Made by a program: the position numbers and the translations under genes
Notes under the pieces: generated by a model
The model's database searches: none
The model's input: only the letters and a program-made list of their open reading frames with translations
Told to the model about the DNA's origin: nothing
Part shown: positions 48,250-63,200 of the stretch, one piece after another
Layout: the number at the start of each line of letters is the position of its first letter
Position numbering within the stretch: position 1 is the stretch's first letter
Assembly (NCBI GenBank): GCA_039720395.1
Contig: CM077820.1
Span: forward strand, 47,849,425 to 47,913,424
Source of the DNA: Liquidambar formosana
Lineage: Eukaryota; Streptophyta; Magnoliopsida; Saxifragales; Altingiaceae
DNA: 64,000 bases
Direction: 5' to 3'

Positions 48250-51200
48250 CACACATATTAGTTTCTCTCTCTATAAAACTCATTTTCTGCTATTCTCAGT
48301 TTCAACTGCATTTACACACGTTCAAATTTGATTGCATAACAGCAATTTAACCATTCAGAAGTGGGAACCTTGTAGAGTTTATTTAATATGTTCTAGGGTT
48401 TTGGGTCAAATTGATGAAAAAATTACGGCAGTGATCACTATCTGATTGTGTTCGAGAAAAGGCTTTATCAGTGATTGGCTTATAGAGTTTAAAAAACATT
48501 TCACTATTGTATGATAGTTTAGGGCTTACATTGGTAAATGGGTTTATGCTTTTGTTATTTAAGGTGCATTTGGATATCCTGCTTAAATTGAATGCTTTTG
48601 TTTTTTTTAAATAGCGATTAATCATATTATTTTTCTTGATGTATGAATGTACATGACTAGAGTACGAACAAAGTATGTGAAATTTTATAACGTTCCTTAT
48701 TTTAATGTAGCCTTCTGTAGGATTGAAGTTACTCAAGGTAAAATAATCATTCTTTTTTTAAAAAAATTTTTAAATTTCACTTTTTAGAATTTTTCATGTT
48801 AAGAGATCCTTGGATGTAGATTGTGACTGCTATCATGTTGTGTCCCTAACTCCTTATATGTTAGATCAACTTCTTTATTCTATACATGTGAACCTATTAG
48901 ATTATTATGTTTTGTGATGTTTTCATTTATTTGTGTATTACTTCCTCGAGGAATGAGAAATAGAATTTTTTGGTTTTGTTTTTGGTTTGACTTGCTATTT
49001 TAATTTTCTTTTAGCTGACTTTTACTTCTTCTGTTCCATCATTTCAGATAAAGGCTGGGGATATTCGTGTCTTAGCAAACACTTCTTTCCTTTTAGTCAA
49101 GAAGGATTGGTCTTCTGAAATTCGTTTGCATGCATTCAAAATGCTGCAGGTTCATATCCATATTCCATTGCTCTTTCCTATTTCGAGTCTTTTTTCACCC
49201 TTAAAATTATTTATATATTTGTGTATCCATCTTGTGACTGTTAGGATGGTCTTTTGTGACATAAAAGTAAATGCGCTATGCAAGACATAGTGTTAGACCT
49301 ATCATTTCACGGGTTGTTCCTATAAATTGCGGATAGAAAGGTTGGAAGCCTTCCTGCCAACATTTATACTTTAATAGCATTTCCCATTCTGGCCGGTCTT
49401 GTATATGAAAGGTCCACATGGCCAAGCAATCTGTAAATTACGACCAACTCCTAACTTCCCTGTATTTCCAGGGGACAAATGTCAAATTGAAGCTTCACCC
49501 TATCCATAAGGGAGGGGTTTCACTGACACTATTATCATAATAATGGTTACTTGAAAAAGTGATTGATGTAAGATTGTATTTTAACTGTTCACCAGTTAAT
49601 AAATTCCATTCAACAATGCGTTCGGAGTTGTTTTTATAATTATTTATTAATTTTTATGTTACTTCTTGTTTTGAATGTGGTACCAAATAAAGGCTGTGGA
49701 TGAAATAAGAGAAGATGAAGATTTTGGGAGTTGGAGTCGGAATGCTTACTTATGTAATTTTTTCTGATTTGAGCCTGAAGTGCATATCCAAAATTTGTTG
49801 AATAAGTATGTGATTAATTGAAAAAAAGTTTGATAGAATGCTTCTGGTTGAAATTTTTCTCAGGATTGGCAACTGTTTTGAATGGTTATGGAAAAGTCAG
49901 CTGGAAACAATTTTGAATTATTGGAGTTTCATCATTATGTATTTTGCTAACTACTGATGCCTTGAAGGCTCAGGCTATTGAATATTTTTGAATGGAAAAG
50001 CTTGTAAATTCTTATACTCTGATCTGGTGATAATATCAGGTTTCCGTGACAGATATAGGCTTTCTTTTCCCCTACCCCTTTTTACCCTGTTTATCTATTA
50101 TCACCTTTATTTGATATGAGTTTATAAAGTTTGATGGTGATTAGATGGCCTGCACATTTGTATGTTTCTCCAGCATCTGGTCCGGTTACGTTGGGAGGAG
50201 CTGAACTCTGCAGAACGAAGAAACTTTGCGAATGTTGCTGTTGATTTGATGTCCGAGATTGCGAACCCTTGTGAAGAATGGGCCCTGAAAAGTCAGACAG
50301 CTGCTCTTGTTGCTGAGGTTTTCACTATTTTCCTCTTGACTATTATTTTTTGGAAATTGATGATGACTCTTTTGCTATGGTACTAATATGGTTTTGCTCG
50401 CTCTATAGATAGTTAGGAGAGAAGGCCTGAATTTATGGCAAGAGCTGCTTCCGTCTCTGGTTTCCATATCCAACAGTGGTCCTATACAAGTATATTTCAT
50501 CTTTTTGCAGTCATTGTTTTTCCTGGTTGCATTACTCTAAAATATACATGAGATAATTGCGGTATTTTTATATTTATTTATATTTTTTTTCTCCCTCTTG
50601 TGGCTCATTTTAGGCTGAGTTGGTTTCGATGATGCTAAGGTGGCTTCCTGAAGATATTACTGTTCATAATGAAGATTTGGAAGGTTTGTAACAGACTGCC
50701 TCGCGTGTACTATTTCTTTATGATACTTTATAATCCAAATAATCTGTCTTTAGAATTTCCAAAGGAGTTAGGTTTTTATTTAGGTAAACCATTTTCTATG
50801 GATTGATGTAGGATGGATGTCACTGAAACAATTCTGTAAATGAAGGCTTGCTTTTTCAGTTTTAAGGGTGGAAAAGGGTAATAGGGTTTGCAGACGTAGG
50901 AATAGGCCAAGGTTAGAAGGTAAAAGGTTGCTGGAATTTTGGGGATAGGTTGCTGGAAAACTCTTGAAAGCAGCTATTGTAAGGTTTGGCTGTGAATATT
51001 TTAGGGTTTGGGATGCTAGGAGCCTAGGACTAAGGGTTAAGGGTTGGATTAAGGTTATAGAAGGTAGGGATTAGGGGTTAAAAGGATTAAAAATAAGGGT
51101 TATTGGTGCTTTCTAAAGAAAATACAGCATCACAGAAAATTAAGAAGGAAAGAAGAACGAGACAATAATATAGGTATCACTTCTAGAATCCCTTTAGAGA

Positions 51201-54200
51201 TCACACTGAATTTCTAGTGGGCATCGCACCTTGGGTTAGGGTTTCATCACAAAATCCTCAGGAGCTTCTAGAGTTGCAGAAAATTTTGTACCTTTCATTC
51301 ATTGAATTGAAAGAGAGACTTACACGTATATATACAGAGTGGTGACATATTGACGGCTATTCCTGGTAGAGCAGGAAATAGAAACTTTCTATCAAAAGAA
51401 AAAAAAAAAGGAAATAGCAACTTATTAAAACATGTAAACTCCTAACATACATAAACTCTGAACGGCCCCTGAGTGAGGTCACATATTTTTTGTTTTTTTG
51501 ATTAAGTAATATTTCATTAAAAGAAATAAGGGGAGAACCCTTTGTACACACATGGTATTAAAAGAAAAAAAAAGAAGGAAAAACCTGACCCTACAATCTC
51601 ATTCGCTTACTAAAGCTTTGGATGGTTGTTTGATCATCAAAAAGGTTTGAGCAACCCAAACAAAAAGCAAACCTATAAAACTATGTATCAGTTTCTGTAC
51701 AGTAAATTCTGTACCCTAAAAAATCCTCCTATTCCTCTCCAACCACAAAGTCCAAACAATAGCATGTGGTGCCATTTTCCAACAAGCTAAAGCTTACTTG
51801 TTTCTGCTCCTAGCTGACCACGCCTCCACCACCTGCGCCACATGAGATGGCATCACCCACCAAACTATAAAAAGCTGATACATTGAAATTTATTTGATTT
51901 CTTCCAATGGGAATGGATTTCCATGGCCTTTCCAGATCTGCATCATGGATGTACTCATATGAGGTTATGGAAGTTAAAACTGAAATATCAAGTTTGGTGG
52001 AAGGTTTAAATTTTCAAGAAAATGAAAGAATGGAGAGAAAAAAAAACACAAATGTTCAGTGGAAAGTTGGTGCTTTTCTGGTTTTGTTTTGCTGCTTGCA
52101 CTTCTTACCCTGGTTTTGAATGTATTGTTCAGGTGATCGGCGTAGGCTATTGTTACGTGGGCTTACTCAATCTTTGCCTGAAATATTGCCATTATTATAC
52201 ACTGTACGTCATAGTCCTAACCTTTATAGGACACAGGTTTAGCATTTTTCTGATGCCATAATTTATGAATTATGATACAGTTACTAGAAAGGCATTTTGG
52301 AGCTGCATTGAGTGAAGCCGGTAGGCAACAAATGGACATTGCAAAACAACATGCAGCCACAGTTACAGCTACTTTGAATGCTATTAATGCATATGCCGAG
52401 TGGGCACCTTTACCTGATCTTGCGAAATCTGGCATTATTCATGGGTATGATTTCTTTCTACGTTACGTTTACCGAGTCTGATTTGAAAAGTTACTGTGTG
52501 AAAATATATACCTTCTATCCCTCTCTCACTCAACAGGTGTGGTTTCTTACTTTCTGCTCCCGACTTCCGTCTTCATGCTTGTGAGTTTTTCAAACTTGTC
52601 TCCCCAAGGTATGCAATAAAGCTCTTTGTTCAATGATCTATCTATATGTAACCAAAGAGAGACTAGTTTTTCAATACACATCCCCCTCCTGGTGAAATAT
52701 GTTATCATGATTTTTGTCATTTTGAATTGTGACTTGCAGGAAAAGACCTTTTGATGCCTCCGCTTCTGAATTTGATTCTGCAATTAGTAATGTCTTTCAG
52801 ATCTTGATGAATGTCTCTAAAGATTTCTTATACAAGTCTAGCTCTAGTGCTGGGGTTATAGATGAAAGTGAATTTGAGTTTGCAGAATATGTATGTGAGA
52901 GTATGGTGTCTTTGGGTTCTTCAAACTTGCAATGCGTTGCTGGTGATAGCACCATACTTTCTCTATATCTTCAACAGGTAATTTAGAATTATAAATAATC
53001 TAAAATTATCTTAGTCCATTTGCATTATTAATGGTTGAATTGGAGGAATTAAGTACTTCATATTATTTTAGAGTGTCAAAGAAAATTGAAAGAGAATTAT
53101 TATGAATTGTGGTACTTCTTTTGCTGGAAATTATCTTTTTCCTTTCCTAATTGTAAGTTTTTGATAAAATTTATATCTGAAAAATTATGTGATCTTGATA
53201 TGGGAGTTATTAGTTTTATGTCAATTTTGTTCCACTGTTATATTACATTTGTTACAAATTCTTATTAAGTCATGTATCTCTAACCAAGTATGCTATCATG
53301 TGGATCTCAGAAAATCTCTCTCTCTGTGTGGATATCTTAATTTAGTGTGGGTGTAACACTCCGCTCTATTGGATTTCAATTTATTATGGATGATGCTTTG
53401 TGAAAGAATAAATTTAAGGAAGAATAAAAAGAAATGATTTGGTTATCTTAATTTAGCATTTGGAACATATGTACTACGTTTTGCTTTATGCAATTCAGAG
53501 TGCAAATTGCTAGCATACTATCATTTTGTGGTAACCCTGCATTGTAATTGATTACATTTCTTGTTGTTTTTAGGAAGCTTTTAAGATTTTGTTAAGACTG
53601 TGTACTGTACTTTAAACACATTTTTGCACTCATGTTGTCAGAATTCAAAGTATTGTCTGAATGTTTTCCGTCCTAATATAAGGCCCGTCACAATGAAATA
53701 TGATAGAATGTATGATGAGGATTGCTGGTACTGATTAGTTTTTCAATGTTGAAAATGTGGATGAGCAAATGTTTTTATTTTTTTATTTTTAAATATATAT
53801 AAATTTTTTGGAAGTATTCTGCCATGAAAGCTACTACTTTGATGATCAACTATGCAGCATGAAATGCTTCAAATACTACTGCCTAGTTTGGTATATTCAC
53901 ACCAAACCTTTGCTCAGCTAAATAGGCTCAATGGAAGTATGAGTTTGTATAAATATAAAATTACTCTTGTTCTTGCTTCATGTAATCTATAGCCATTTTG
54001 ATTGAGGCTTCTTTTGCAAATTCACTAGTGTGGGTTTCAGAGTCTAAAACAAATTCAGTTTCTATGGATAATTTTAAACCTTGTGTTCATCTTGTAAACT
54101 ACTTTGTCCTTTAATCATTTGGTGAGAAACGGAATTATGCAATTGCTAATTAAGAGCTTTAATATATTTTCAGATGCTGGGGTATTTCCAACATGTTAGA

Positions 54201-57200
54201 CTGGCACTTCATTACCAATCTCTGCTCTTTTGGCTGGTATGTGGAAATGATACTTTAGGTGTTCAATATAACGGCTATATAGCACCTAGCTTTCTTTTAA
54301 CATCTTTCATGTTTCCTTCTATGGTAGGCATTAATGAGAGACTCAGGATCCAAGCCAAAGGTTGTTGCAGCTGCAGCTGGAGATGGTTCAGTTAATAATC
54401 CAGGTTCTAGTTCGGGACAGGCCGATAATGAAAAGAGAAAGATTTTAAATTATGTTAATGATGATATTTGTAGTACTATTTTGGATGTATCTTTCCAACG
54501 TATGCTCAAGAGAGAAAAGGTTCTTCCTGGATCAGCACTTTCTCTAGAGGCATTGGAATTGTGGAGCGATGATTTTGAGGGCAAGGGAGATTTCAGCCAG
54601 TATCGTTCTAAACTGGTATGTTTTACTTGGCTGTGATCTTATAGTAATTTATACTTTTTAGCCATGTCTAAAGCCCATCAAGTAGTTGGTTAAGGCTTTT
54701 TTGAGTGGTTGAGTTGAGCTGTCTAGTGTCTAAACTCAGATGCTTTTGTTTGCTGCAGTTTAGATTGATCTTCCTAATTGGCTGTTATTGTAGATGAGTA
54801 ATTCCTATCAAGTGATTTTGCATTATATTGTTCTTGTACTGTTATTTTGTGTTTTTTACATATCACCATTTTCTATTGAACAAAAGGGCGTGTAAAATTT
54901 GTATGAACATTTTATGGTTCTCATGGTTCAATTGCTGATATGTATTGGTAAATGTCACTTTGCCATTCCTGTTGGTTCTACCAAGAAATCTAGATTGGAT
55001 GGAGGGACATGTCAAAACATTAACAGTAATTGGGTCATGATTACATGTTGACAAATAATTCTTATTTCAATCGAAACATTATAAAAGGTGTTGATTTTTT
55101 TTTTTTACTTCTAAGAACTCCACTAGTTTTTCCAGTATTCAATGCACCACATTATTAATTAATAACATGGATTTAAGAATGAAAAAATGGGCTGGACTTT
55201 ACAACAAGAAATTGCTTCTTGCTCTTCTATATGTTACAAGATCTCTTAGCAGTTGTATGTTAGTGTATAACTCTTATAGTTGCCAGGAAAGTTTAGTCTT
55301 AGTGGGAAATCCAATTGGGAAGCTGGGACGGAAATTTCATTGATACCATCATTCACCCACTACACTAGACAAAAACATATTATGTCACTCTATGTTGATA
55401 TTGTTGTTGCTGGACTCCCAGAGTGAAGTTAACGCCAATCTTATTAACCTCTCTCACCAGTACTATGTTACATGGACTTGGGTACAGGAGTTGGGTGGTG
55501 ATGCATGTCCAGGTGTCGAATTTGTCTACTTTTCAAAGAATTTTACTATTTTGAAGTCTCTGTTAAGATTACCTACACCTATGTCGTGTTTTGTCGACAC
55601 AGTTACTTTAAGGTTAAGCAAAAGATCCATGTAACGTAACATAAGTATTACCTTAAGCCCTTATGAGCTTTATCTGTAGTTCTATAACATTTTTTGTTGA
55701 GGGTAAAAAAACAATACAAATGCAGGAGGCTCACTAGCAGGTAAGATAATTGTCTCACAGGATACATGTATTTGGTATTATTTAATGGAGGATGCTTTAT
55801 TGTTTTCAGATTAGCTGCATAAATTGATTTTTTGGACCCATTGTCGCTCTCCTCCTTCTCTCTTGTTACTGATGCATGAGCCCTTATTGCAGTTGGAGCT
55901 TATCCGGTTTGTTGCTTCTAACAAGCCCCTTATAGCTGCTACAAGGGTTTCTGAGAGAATTGTTATGATCATTAAGAGTCTCTTGCATGGTTCAATGCCT
56001 GCTCAGGTTTGAAATGAACAACTTTTATTGGATTTTCTTGACAAAGGTTTTAATGGTTGGATGTGCAATTTTGAGATCTGTCAGCACTTGTGATTTGCTT
56101 AATGCTTAGGTGAAAATTTAACACCTTTTGACTGTGCACTCACGTCATTTCAAAATTTCAGGACTTGGCTGTAATGGAAAGCATGCAATTGGCACTAGAG
56201 AATGTTGCGAGTGCAGTTTTTGATGGATCAAACGAATTTGCTGGGGGTAGCTCTGAAATTCAACTCACATTGTGCAGAATATTTGAAGGTTTTCCAGTGA
56301 CTTCTTGATTCATTATTAGAGATTTTAGGGTTTTCATCTTAAGGTGTGCTGAAAACTTTTTTACTGTGAACTGAAGGTTTACTTCAACAACTTCTTTCTT
56401 TGAAATGGACTGAACCGGCACTCGTGGAAGTACTCGGACACTATTTAGATGCATTGGGCCCTTTTCTGAAGTATTTTCCAGATGGAGTTGGCGGTGTGAT
56501 CAATAAACTATTTGAGCTCTTAACCTCACTTCCATTTGCTATTAAGGTTCCATTCAATATTTTATCTCCATTGAGATTTTCATTTGATGTAAACTGAACC
56601 TACTCAGGTTGCAATTTTCAACAATTTGGCAGGATCCTTCAACAAATAGTGCCCGGCATGCAAGGTTGCAGATCTGTTCATCATTTATCCGGATGGCCAA
56701 AGCTGCTGACAAAAGCCTCTTGCCTCACATGAAGGTTTTTTTTTTTCTCCACTATTTGGTTGCAACATAAAATTATGAATTATTTGAGTACAAAATTTGA
56801 TGTTTTATTGTGTTATTACTAGCACTGCAAGGTTTAGTATGTCTTCTAGGCTGCTTTCGTCTTTGACTTGACTTGATTGGGCAAGGCCAGTCAGGTCAGA
56901 GGAGAATGACTGAACTTTACCCATGCATATGACCACATATGAATTTTCTATGGAAATTTGTGCATATCATGAGAGTAGCAGGGGCAAGAATAACTTGTCA
57001 TGAAACCAGAAGAGTAATTGGCATCTGAGAGATTGAATTTGGATCTCTGTTGGGTCTAGTTATTTAGACTAAAACTGCTCTTGGAGGTTGAAATCAAACT
57101 ATCCGAAGAGGTCTAACAACTTGTCTGATAAGGTTGGCCAAATTTCACTTATGAGCCTCATCATGAGTAATGGAGGTGAGAATAATTCCTTGTGAAACCG

Positions 57201-60200
57201 GAAGTGTAATTGGTGACTGGGAGATGAAATTTCAATCTCTATTGGGTCTAGTTATTTAGACCGAAACTGCAGTTGGATTTTTTCCTGGAACACCCTAAGG
57301 CTCTCTCATTCAATGAAATCCATATGTGCAACTCTTCTTTAAATAATTTGAAAGGGCCTGATTTTATTTTATTTTATTTTTATTATTTTTATATTGTAAA
57401 TGAAAAACATAAAGAAAGGAGAAAGAAATGCGAGGAAAGATGAGCTATCCTTCAAGAAGATTGAAGAAAAGCGAACAAACAATAAAAATCACAAACCAAA
57501 CAAAGAAGAAAGAAACGAGGCTATACCTTTGAAAGCAACCTAAACTCCCAAAGACTATACCATCCCTTCTCACATGGCTTTCCAATCTTGCAAGATACAC
57601 CACAAAGGAATGTCCTTGAATTTTTTGGTGATCCAAGCCCACAGGGAAGCAAGGAAAACAACCTTGTTCCAAATAAGCTCACCATGATTCGAATTTCCTA
57701 AAAAAACCCTATTGTTCCTCTCAAAACAAATGCACTATATCAATGCCAAAGATTTGCTAGCGACTAGCCCAAAGCACCTTTCCTTTACTGCCCTTCCAAA
57801 ACCATCAAAGCCAATCTCCATCAACGAAGCTAGTCTCCTAGGACGAACCCATGAGACATCCGCCAAAAGAAAGAGTTTTTGCCACAACCACCATGAGAGA
57901 ATATGGAGAAATAATCATCATAGTTCTCATCAAAGGTTCTATGGGTGGGTCCAAAGGGCCCTACTGTGGGATGGTTCCACCGTTATATGTGTATATATAT
58001 AATTTATAAAAATAAAAAAAAATAAAAAAAAACACAATAAAGGGTCTGATTTGATTGCTACTAATCTATCTTCTTTTGTGGTGAAGCTACTAATCTATCT
58101 CATGGTCATCATTTCACTGAGTACCTTTCTAAAATAAAATAAAAAAAAGAGAGAAAAGAAAGAAAGAAAGAAAGAAAGATTATTAATTTCTACTTGTAAA
58201 TTTGTAAAAGACATTAGTACTCTGTTCTACTCGTCCACACACACACACACACCAAAAGAATTAAACCAAATGATTGTGGACTTTTTGATTTTAATGTCAC
58301 TTTAGAGGTTGAAACCATCTAAAAATATCAAACATGGTACTACTTATACACACACATATGTGACGTGTCAAGGTTTCTCCATAAAGATTTTTGAAGAAGC
58401 CTATAAATTGTTGACGAAGTGTTGTGGTATATCAAAATTGAATGTCCTTTTTGCCTTACAGAGTCATGGTGTTAAACTTTAAAGTTCTCAGGCTTGCTTG
58501 GGGGCATATTTATCATGTCTTGGGTTAAAAATGATTTTTGAAAAAAGCCTATAATTTATTGTTAAGTGTTGTGGCATGTCAAAATTGAATGTCCTCTTGT
58601 TCTCACTGAGTCATGGGCTTAAAGTTCTGAGGATTCCTCAGTGCCAGACTTTTTGTGTCTTGGCCTATCTCTCTCTCTCTCCTTTGAGTTGACTTGCTGC
58701 TTCTTCGATGCCTTGACCTTGTCTCATATTTCAGTAAGTTCCTGGGACCTTGTCTCATATTTCAGTAAGTTCCTGGGACCTTGTCTCATATTTCATCAAC
58801 CTGCTATAATTTTGATTTCACGGTAGCAAAAATTGAAGCGTGTGTTTCTCGTAGGCTTGCACTAGTTGGTAGGTTGTCAAAAACTAAAAGTACCTGTAGA
58901 CAGCTCATGCATGTTTCTGTGAAAAAATTCATTATCGAATTGGAAGTACCTCAAGATAAATATAAATATAAATTCTATTGTTACAATAGAATTTATATTT
59001 ATATTTATATTGAAAGAATTTTATTGTTCATTTCAGTTGAGTAATATGTTTATCTACTCTGGCATGGTGTTGGTTTGTAGGGGATAGCAGACACCATGGC
59101 ATACCTGCAACGAGAAGGATGTTTGCTTCGTGGGGAGCATAACCTTCTAGGTGAAGCATTTCTTGTTATGGCTTCTGCTGCTGGGTAATTACTTGCTTAC
59201 CATGGGCTAAATTGTGTGCATGTGTGATTTCTTATTTTATTTTATTTTGTATTTTTGCTTATCCTTTCAAGTTTTTCAACTTTGTTGCAGGGTCCAACAG
59301 CAGCAAGAAGTTTTGGCCTGGTTACTTGAACCTCTGAGCAAACAGTGGACACAGCCAGAGTGGCAGAATGCTTATTTGTCTGACCCAGCTGGTCTTGTTC
59401 GCTTGTGCTCTGAGACACAATTTATGTGGTCAATTTTCCACACAGTGACATTCTTTGAGAAGGCTCTTAAGAGAAGTGGAATTAGAAAAGGCAATTTGAA
59501 TTTACAGAACAGCTCAACAGCAAATCCTACTCCATTGCATCCTATGGCTTCTCATTTGTCAGTGGATGTTGCCTCCTCTCTTAAATGTAAGCTTGCTGAG
59601 AACTGTCTATGTTGAATTGCCTAATTTTGTTAGTGTAATTGCCCTTTAAGAATTGTTTGGTTAAAACAAGCATATGATCTTGTCCAGTTGCTTCGTGCCG
59701 TACATTCTCTGTGGTCTCCAGCTGTGACACAAGCTTTACCTGGAGAGATAAAGGCTGCAATGACGATGAGTGATGTTGAACGAACCAGTCTTCTTGGGGA
59801 AGGGAACACCAAATTGTCAAAGGGTGCATTGGGTTTTACTGATGGATCTCAGATTGACATTAATAAGGAAGGGTATGCAGAACCAAATGAAACTGATATA
59901 CGTAATTGGTTGAAATGTATCAGAGACAGTGGGTAAGTATAAGTACTTTCGAGGTGGTGTTTCAGATTTGATAGCTTGCACTTATTGGTTTGAATATACC
60001 TGTGGCCAATTTTTCCATCGTTCAATTTGAACTCGTGAAACTTTTAACTCTATCTCATTGTTAATCATTGATGTATTCAATGAGCTAGTGAGCATTTTTG
60101 TCAGATTTCTGCAGTCAGTTGAGGCCAGCGCTTACTGCTACATTTATATAATCAACTGTTATCAAAAGGGAACTGGATTGGCCAGTCATTCTGGTTAATT

Positions 60201-63200
60201 AGTCACCCAGCCCCCTTTAACCAGTCTCTCATTTTTATTGAACCTCTTTAAGATGAGCCACTGAGCTTGGTGAAATCCCAGCAAAACCGGCTGAATTTCA
60301 AGTGGACTGGTGCAATTTGGACCGTCAAATCATTTGGTAGCCTAATGTGATATGTAACAAAATCATGAGATCTTCATCCTTTTGAGAGTTGAATTCAGGC
60401 AACTTGAGCAGTCAAGGAGTTGCTCTTGTTATACATATTATAAAAATGTTGAAAACAAGTAAATTATGGGGTTGTGAGATGTTATTTACAAGGTGGGAAG
60501 GACACATAAGCCTTCCTTTTGAACTAATGACTTTGTTCAAGCAAATTTTCGATTTGTATTATTTGTCTTTCTCATTTGTATGCTTTTCCAAATTGGTGCT
60601 AATGAATCTTCCATGGTTTTAGGTATAATGTACTAGGCTTATCAACAACAATTGGGGATTCATTTTTCAAATGTTTGGATATTCATTCCGTTGCTCTAGC
60701 GCTAATGGAGAATATGCAATCAATGGAGTTTAGACATATTAGGCAGCTTGTTCATTCAGTTTTGATTCCCTTGGTTAAATTTTGCCCTTCTCATTTGTGG
60801 GAGGTTTGGTTGGAAAAGCTCCTATATCCATTATTTTTCCATTCCCAGCAAGCTCTTAGCTGCTCATGGTCCAGTCTTCTACATGAAGGTAGAGCAAAGG
60901 TTCCAGATATCCAAGGCATACTATCAGACTTAAAAGTGGAAGTGATGGAGGAAAAGCTACTTCGAGATTTAACTCGTGAGATATGTTCACTCCTCTCAGT
61001 TTTAGCTTCACCGGGACTGAATGCTGGGCTTCCTTCTTTAGAACAGTCTGGCCATGTCAGCCGTATGGAGACATCATCTCTTAAAGACTTGGATGCATTT
61101 GCCTCAAACTCTATGGTTGGGTATGTTTGAATTACTCTGCTTCTTACAAGAGTGGTTTTTCCTTTTGAATCATTAGAATTTTTTCATATCTGGTGATTTT
61201 TCTTTTGTGTAACTTAAGTACTAGTTTTGTCTCAAAATTGTTTCTCTTTTCAGTTTTGTTTTGAAGCACAAAAGCCTAGCTGTTCCGGCATTGCAGATAA
61301 GTTTAGAAGCTTTTAAATGGACAGATGGTGAAGCTGTGACTAAGGTTTCTACCTTTTGTGGAGCTGTGGTTCTTCTATCTATTTCAACAAATAATGTGGA
61401 ACTCAGGGAATTTGTTTCTAAAGATTTGTTTTCCTCTATTATCCAAGGTTTGGCCCTTGAGTCAAATGCTATTATTAGTTCTGATCTAGTTGGTCTATGC
61501 CGTGAGATCTTCATTTATCTCTCTGACAGAGACCCAGCTCCCAGGCAGGTTAGATGAGATCCTTTATGCTCTTTGCAATAGATATTTGTAAGTGGGATGC
61601 ATTCTGAATTATTGTATGCATGAAGAGTTTTTAAAGGAACGATGGCTTTTGTGGATGATCACAGGTTCTGCTCTCTCTTCCTTGTATTACACCCCATGAC
61701 TTGCTTGCTTTTGAAGAAGCTTTGACGAAGACATCTAGCCCCAAGGAACAAAAGCAGCATATGAGGAGCTTGCTTTTATTAGCTACTGGAAACAAGTTAA
61801 AAGCACTTGCTGCTCAGAAAAGTGTGAATGTAATTACGAATGTTTCAAGTAAGCATTAAATGACATCATCACTCTTTTCTCTTGTCTCTTGATTTAAGCT
61901 CTTCTTTTTCTGCCCTTGCCTAGAGTATTATTCTTCCATTCCTGGTGTGGTTTTTAAGCTGATGTAACTATGCTGTAGAATCTGCCTTTACCATTGATAT
62001 CTGCTATTGTGCTGGATTAACCTACTCCTGGGGTCATGAAATGGGGAGTCAGTAATGCGATGTAAAGTTTCGGGACTAAATCCTCCTAATGCTTGGTTTG
62101 CACTTTGCATTAATTTCCAATGGACTATCATCACCAAGAACTAAGAATTTTGTGGGGAAGAGACACTGTGGTTAGAGAGGACATATCCCCTTTGGAAGCC
62201 TTGAACTAAGTTTGTGGGCCCTGCAACGAAGGGAAAGCGTCTCTGGTAGCTTTTTTGGATAATTAATTTCTTAGTTTCTTGAATCCCCTCCAGTGTAACC
62301 AAAACATGCACACGCGCACACACACACACCAAATCCAAGACAGAAGAAGCGGGACAAGGAGATGTGAATTCCTCAAAAGGAATTCCTGGTTTGTGCTCAA
62401 AGCATAGAACTTTCAATAGACGAGGAATAAGTAGGTGGGTGGGGAGGGAGGCAGAGAGATGGTTTCTGTGCATGCGTCCCCCGGGGGGGGCAACTCTTCT
62501 AAAGATTCTAATCAATTTTTTTCTTTTTGGGGGTGTGTGATCCTGCATTTCAACAATAAGGCCTGAAGAATATAAAGGAAGAAAAGAATTTTAGTAAGAT
62601 TCAATATTTTATCGTTAGTCCCATGTCAAGTATGCCTTTGAAGATCATACCTTTTGAGGGTGTAATCGCATGATGAAGGTGCATCACTTGATAACTGAAA
62701 CCTTTTGAATTCTGTTTCATCATTTATACCATAAGAAAGCTGCTAGAAGAGCTTCTTTACCCCAATAAAACTAAAAATCATATATAGCTGAAACCTCTTG
62801 ATGTTTTCATCTTCTAAACTTACTGTGAAGTTAGGAAAACAGTTGAAATAAACTGGTCCTTCATGGGGGCCAGCTTGTATTCCTCCAAGCATTGTTTTTT
62901 CAAAATTGGTCCACCAACAGTCTCTTAGGGCCATGACCAGAGACATATTCAATCCTTCTCTTCCGAAAGGTTGGGCCACAATTTGTACAAGTCCAACATG
63001 GAGAAGTTTGAACTTCTTGTTGATGTGGTCCTTGCTTGTCTTTCTGTTGAAGAGTTGTATTGTTGAGGATTCATCTTTGAGATGTATGTTTTCTCCAAAT
63101 ATATATATATATAATAAGAAGCTTACTTCCTTTATTTCGTGGCTCAAGACCCCATGTTCCAAATTCCAATATGAGAGCCTGCTTTGATGTATAACTATAT

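Noticed and set aside
62141..62548. 135-codon minus-strand ORF in HASTY intron 21
   Set aside because: It is low complexity (CA repeat, G run) with no recognisable domain.
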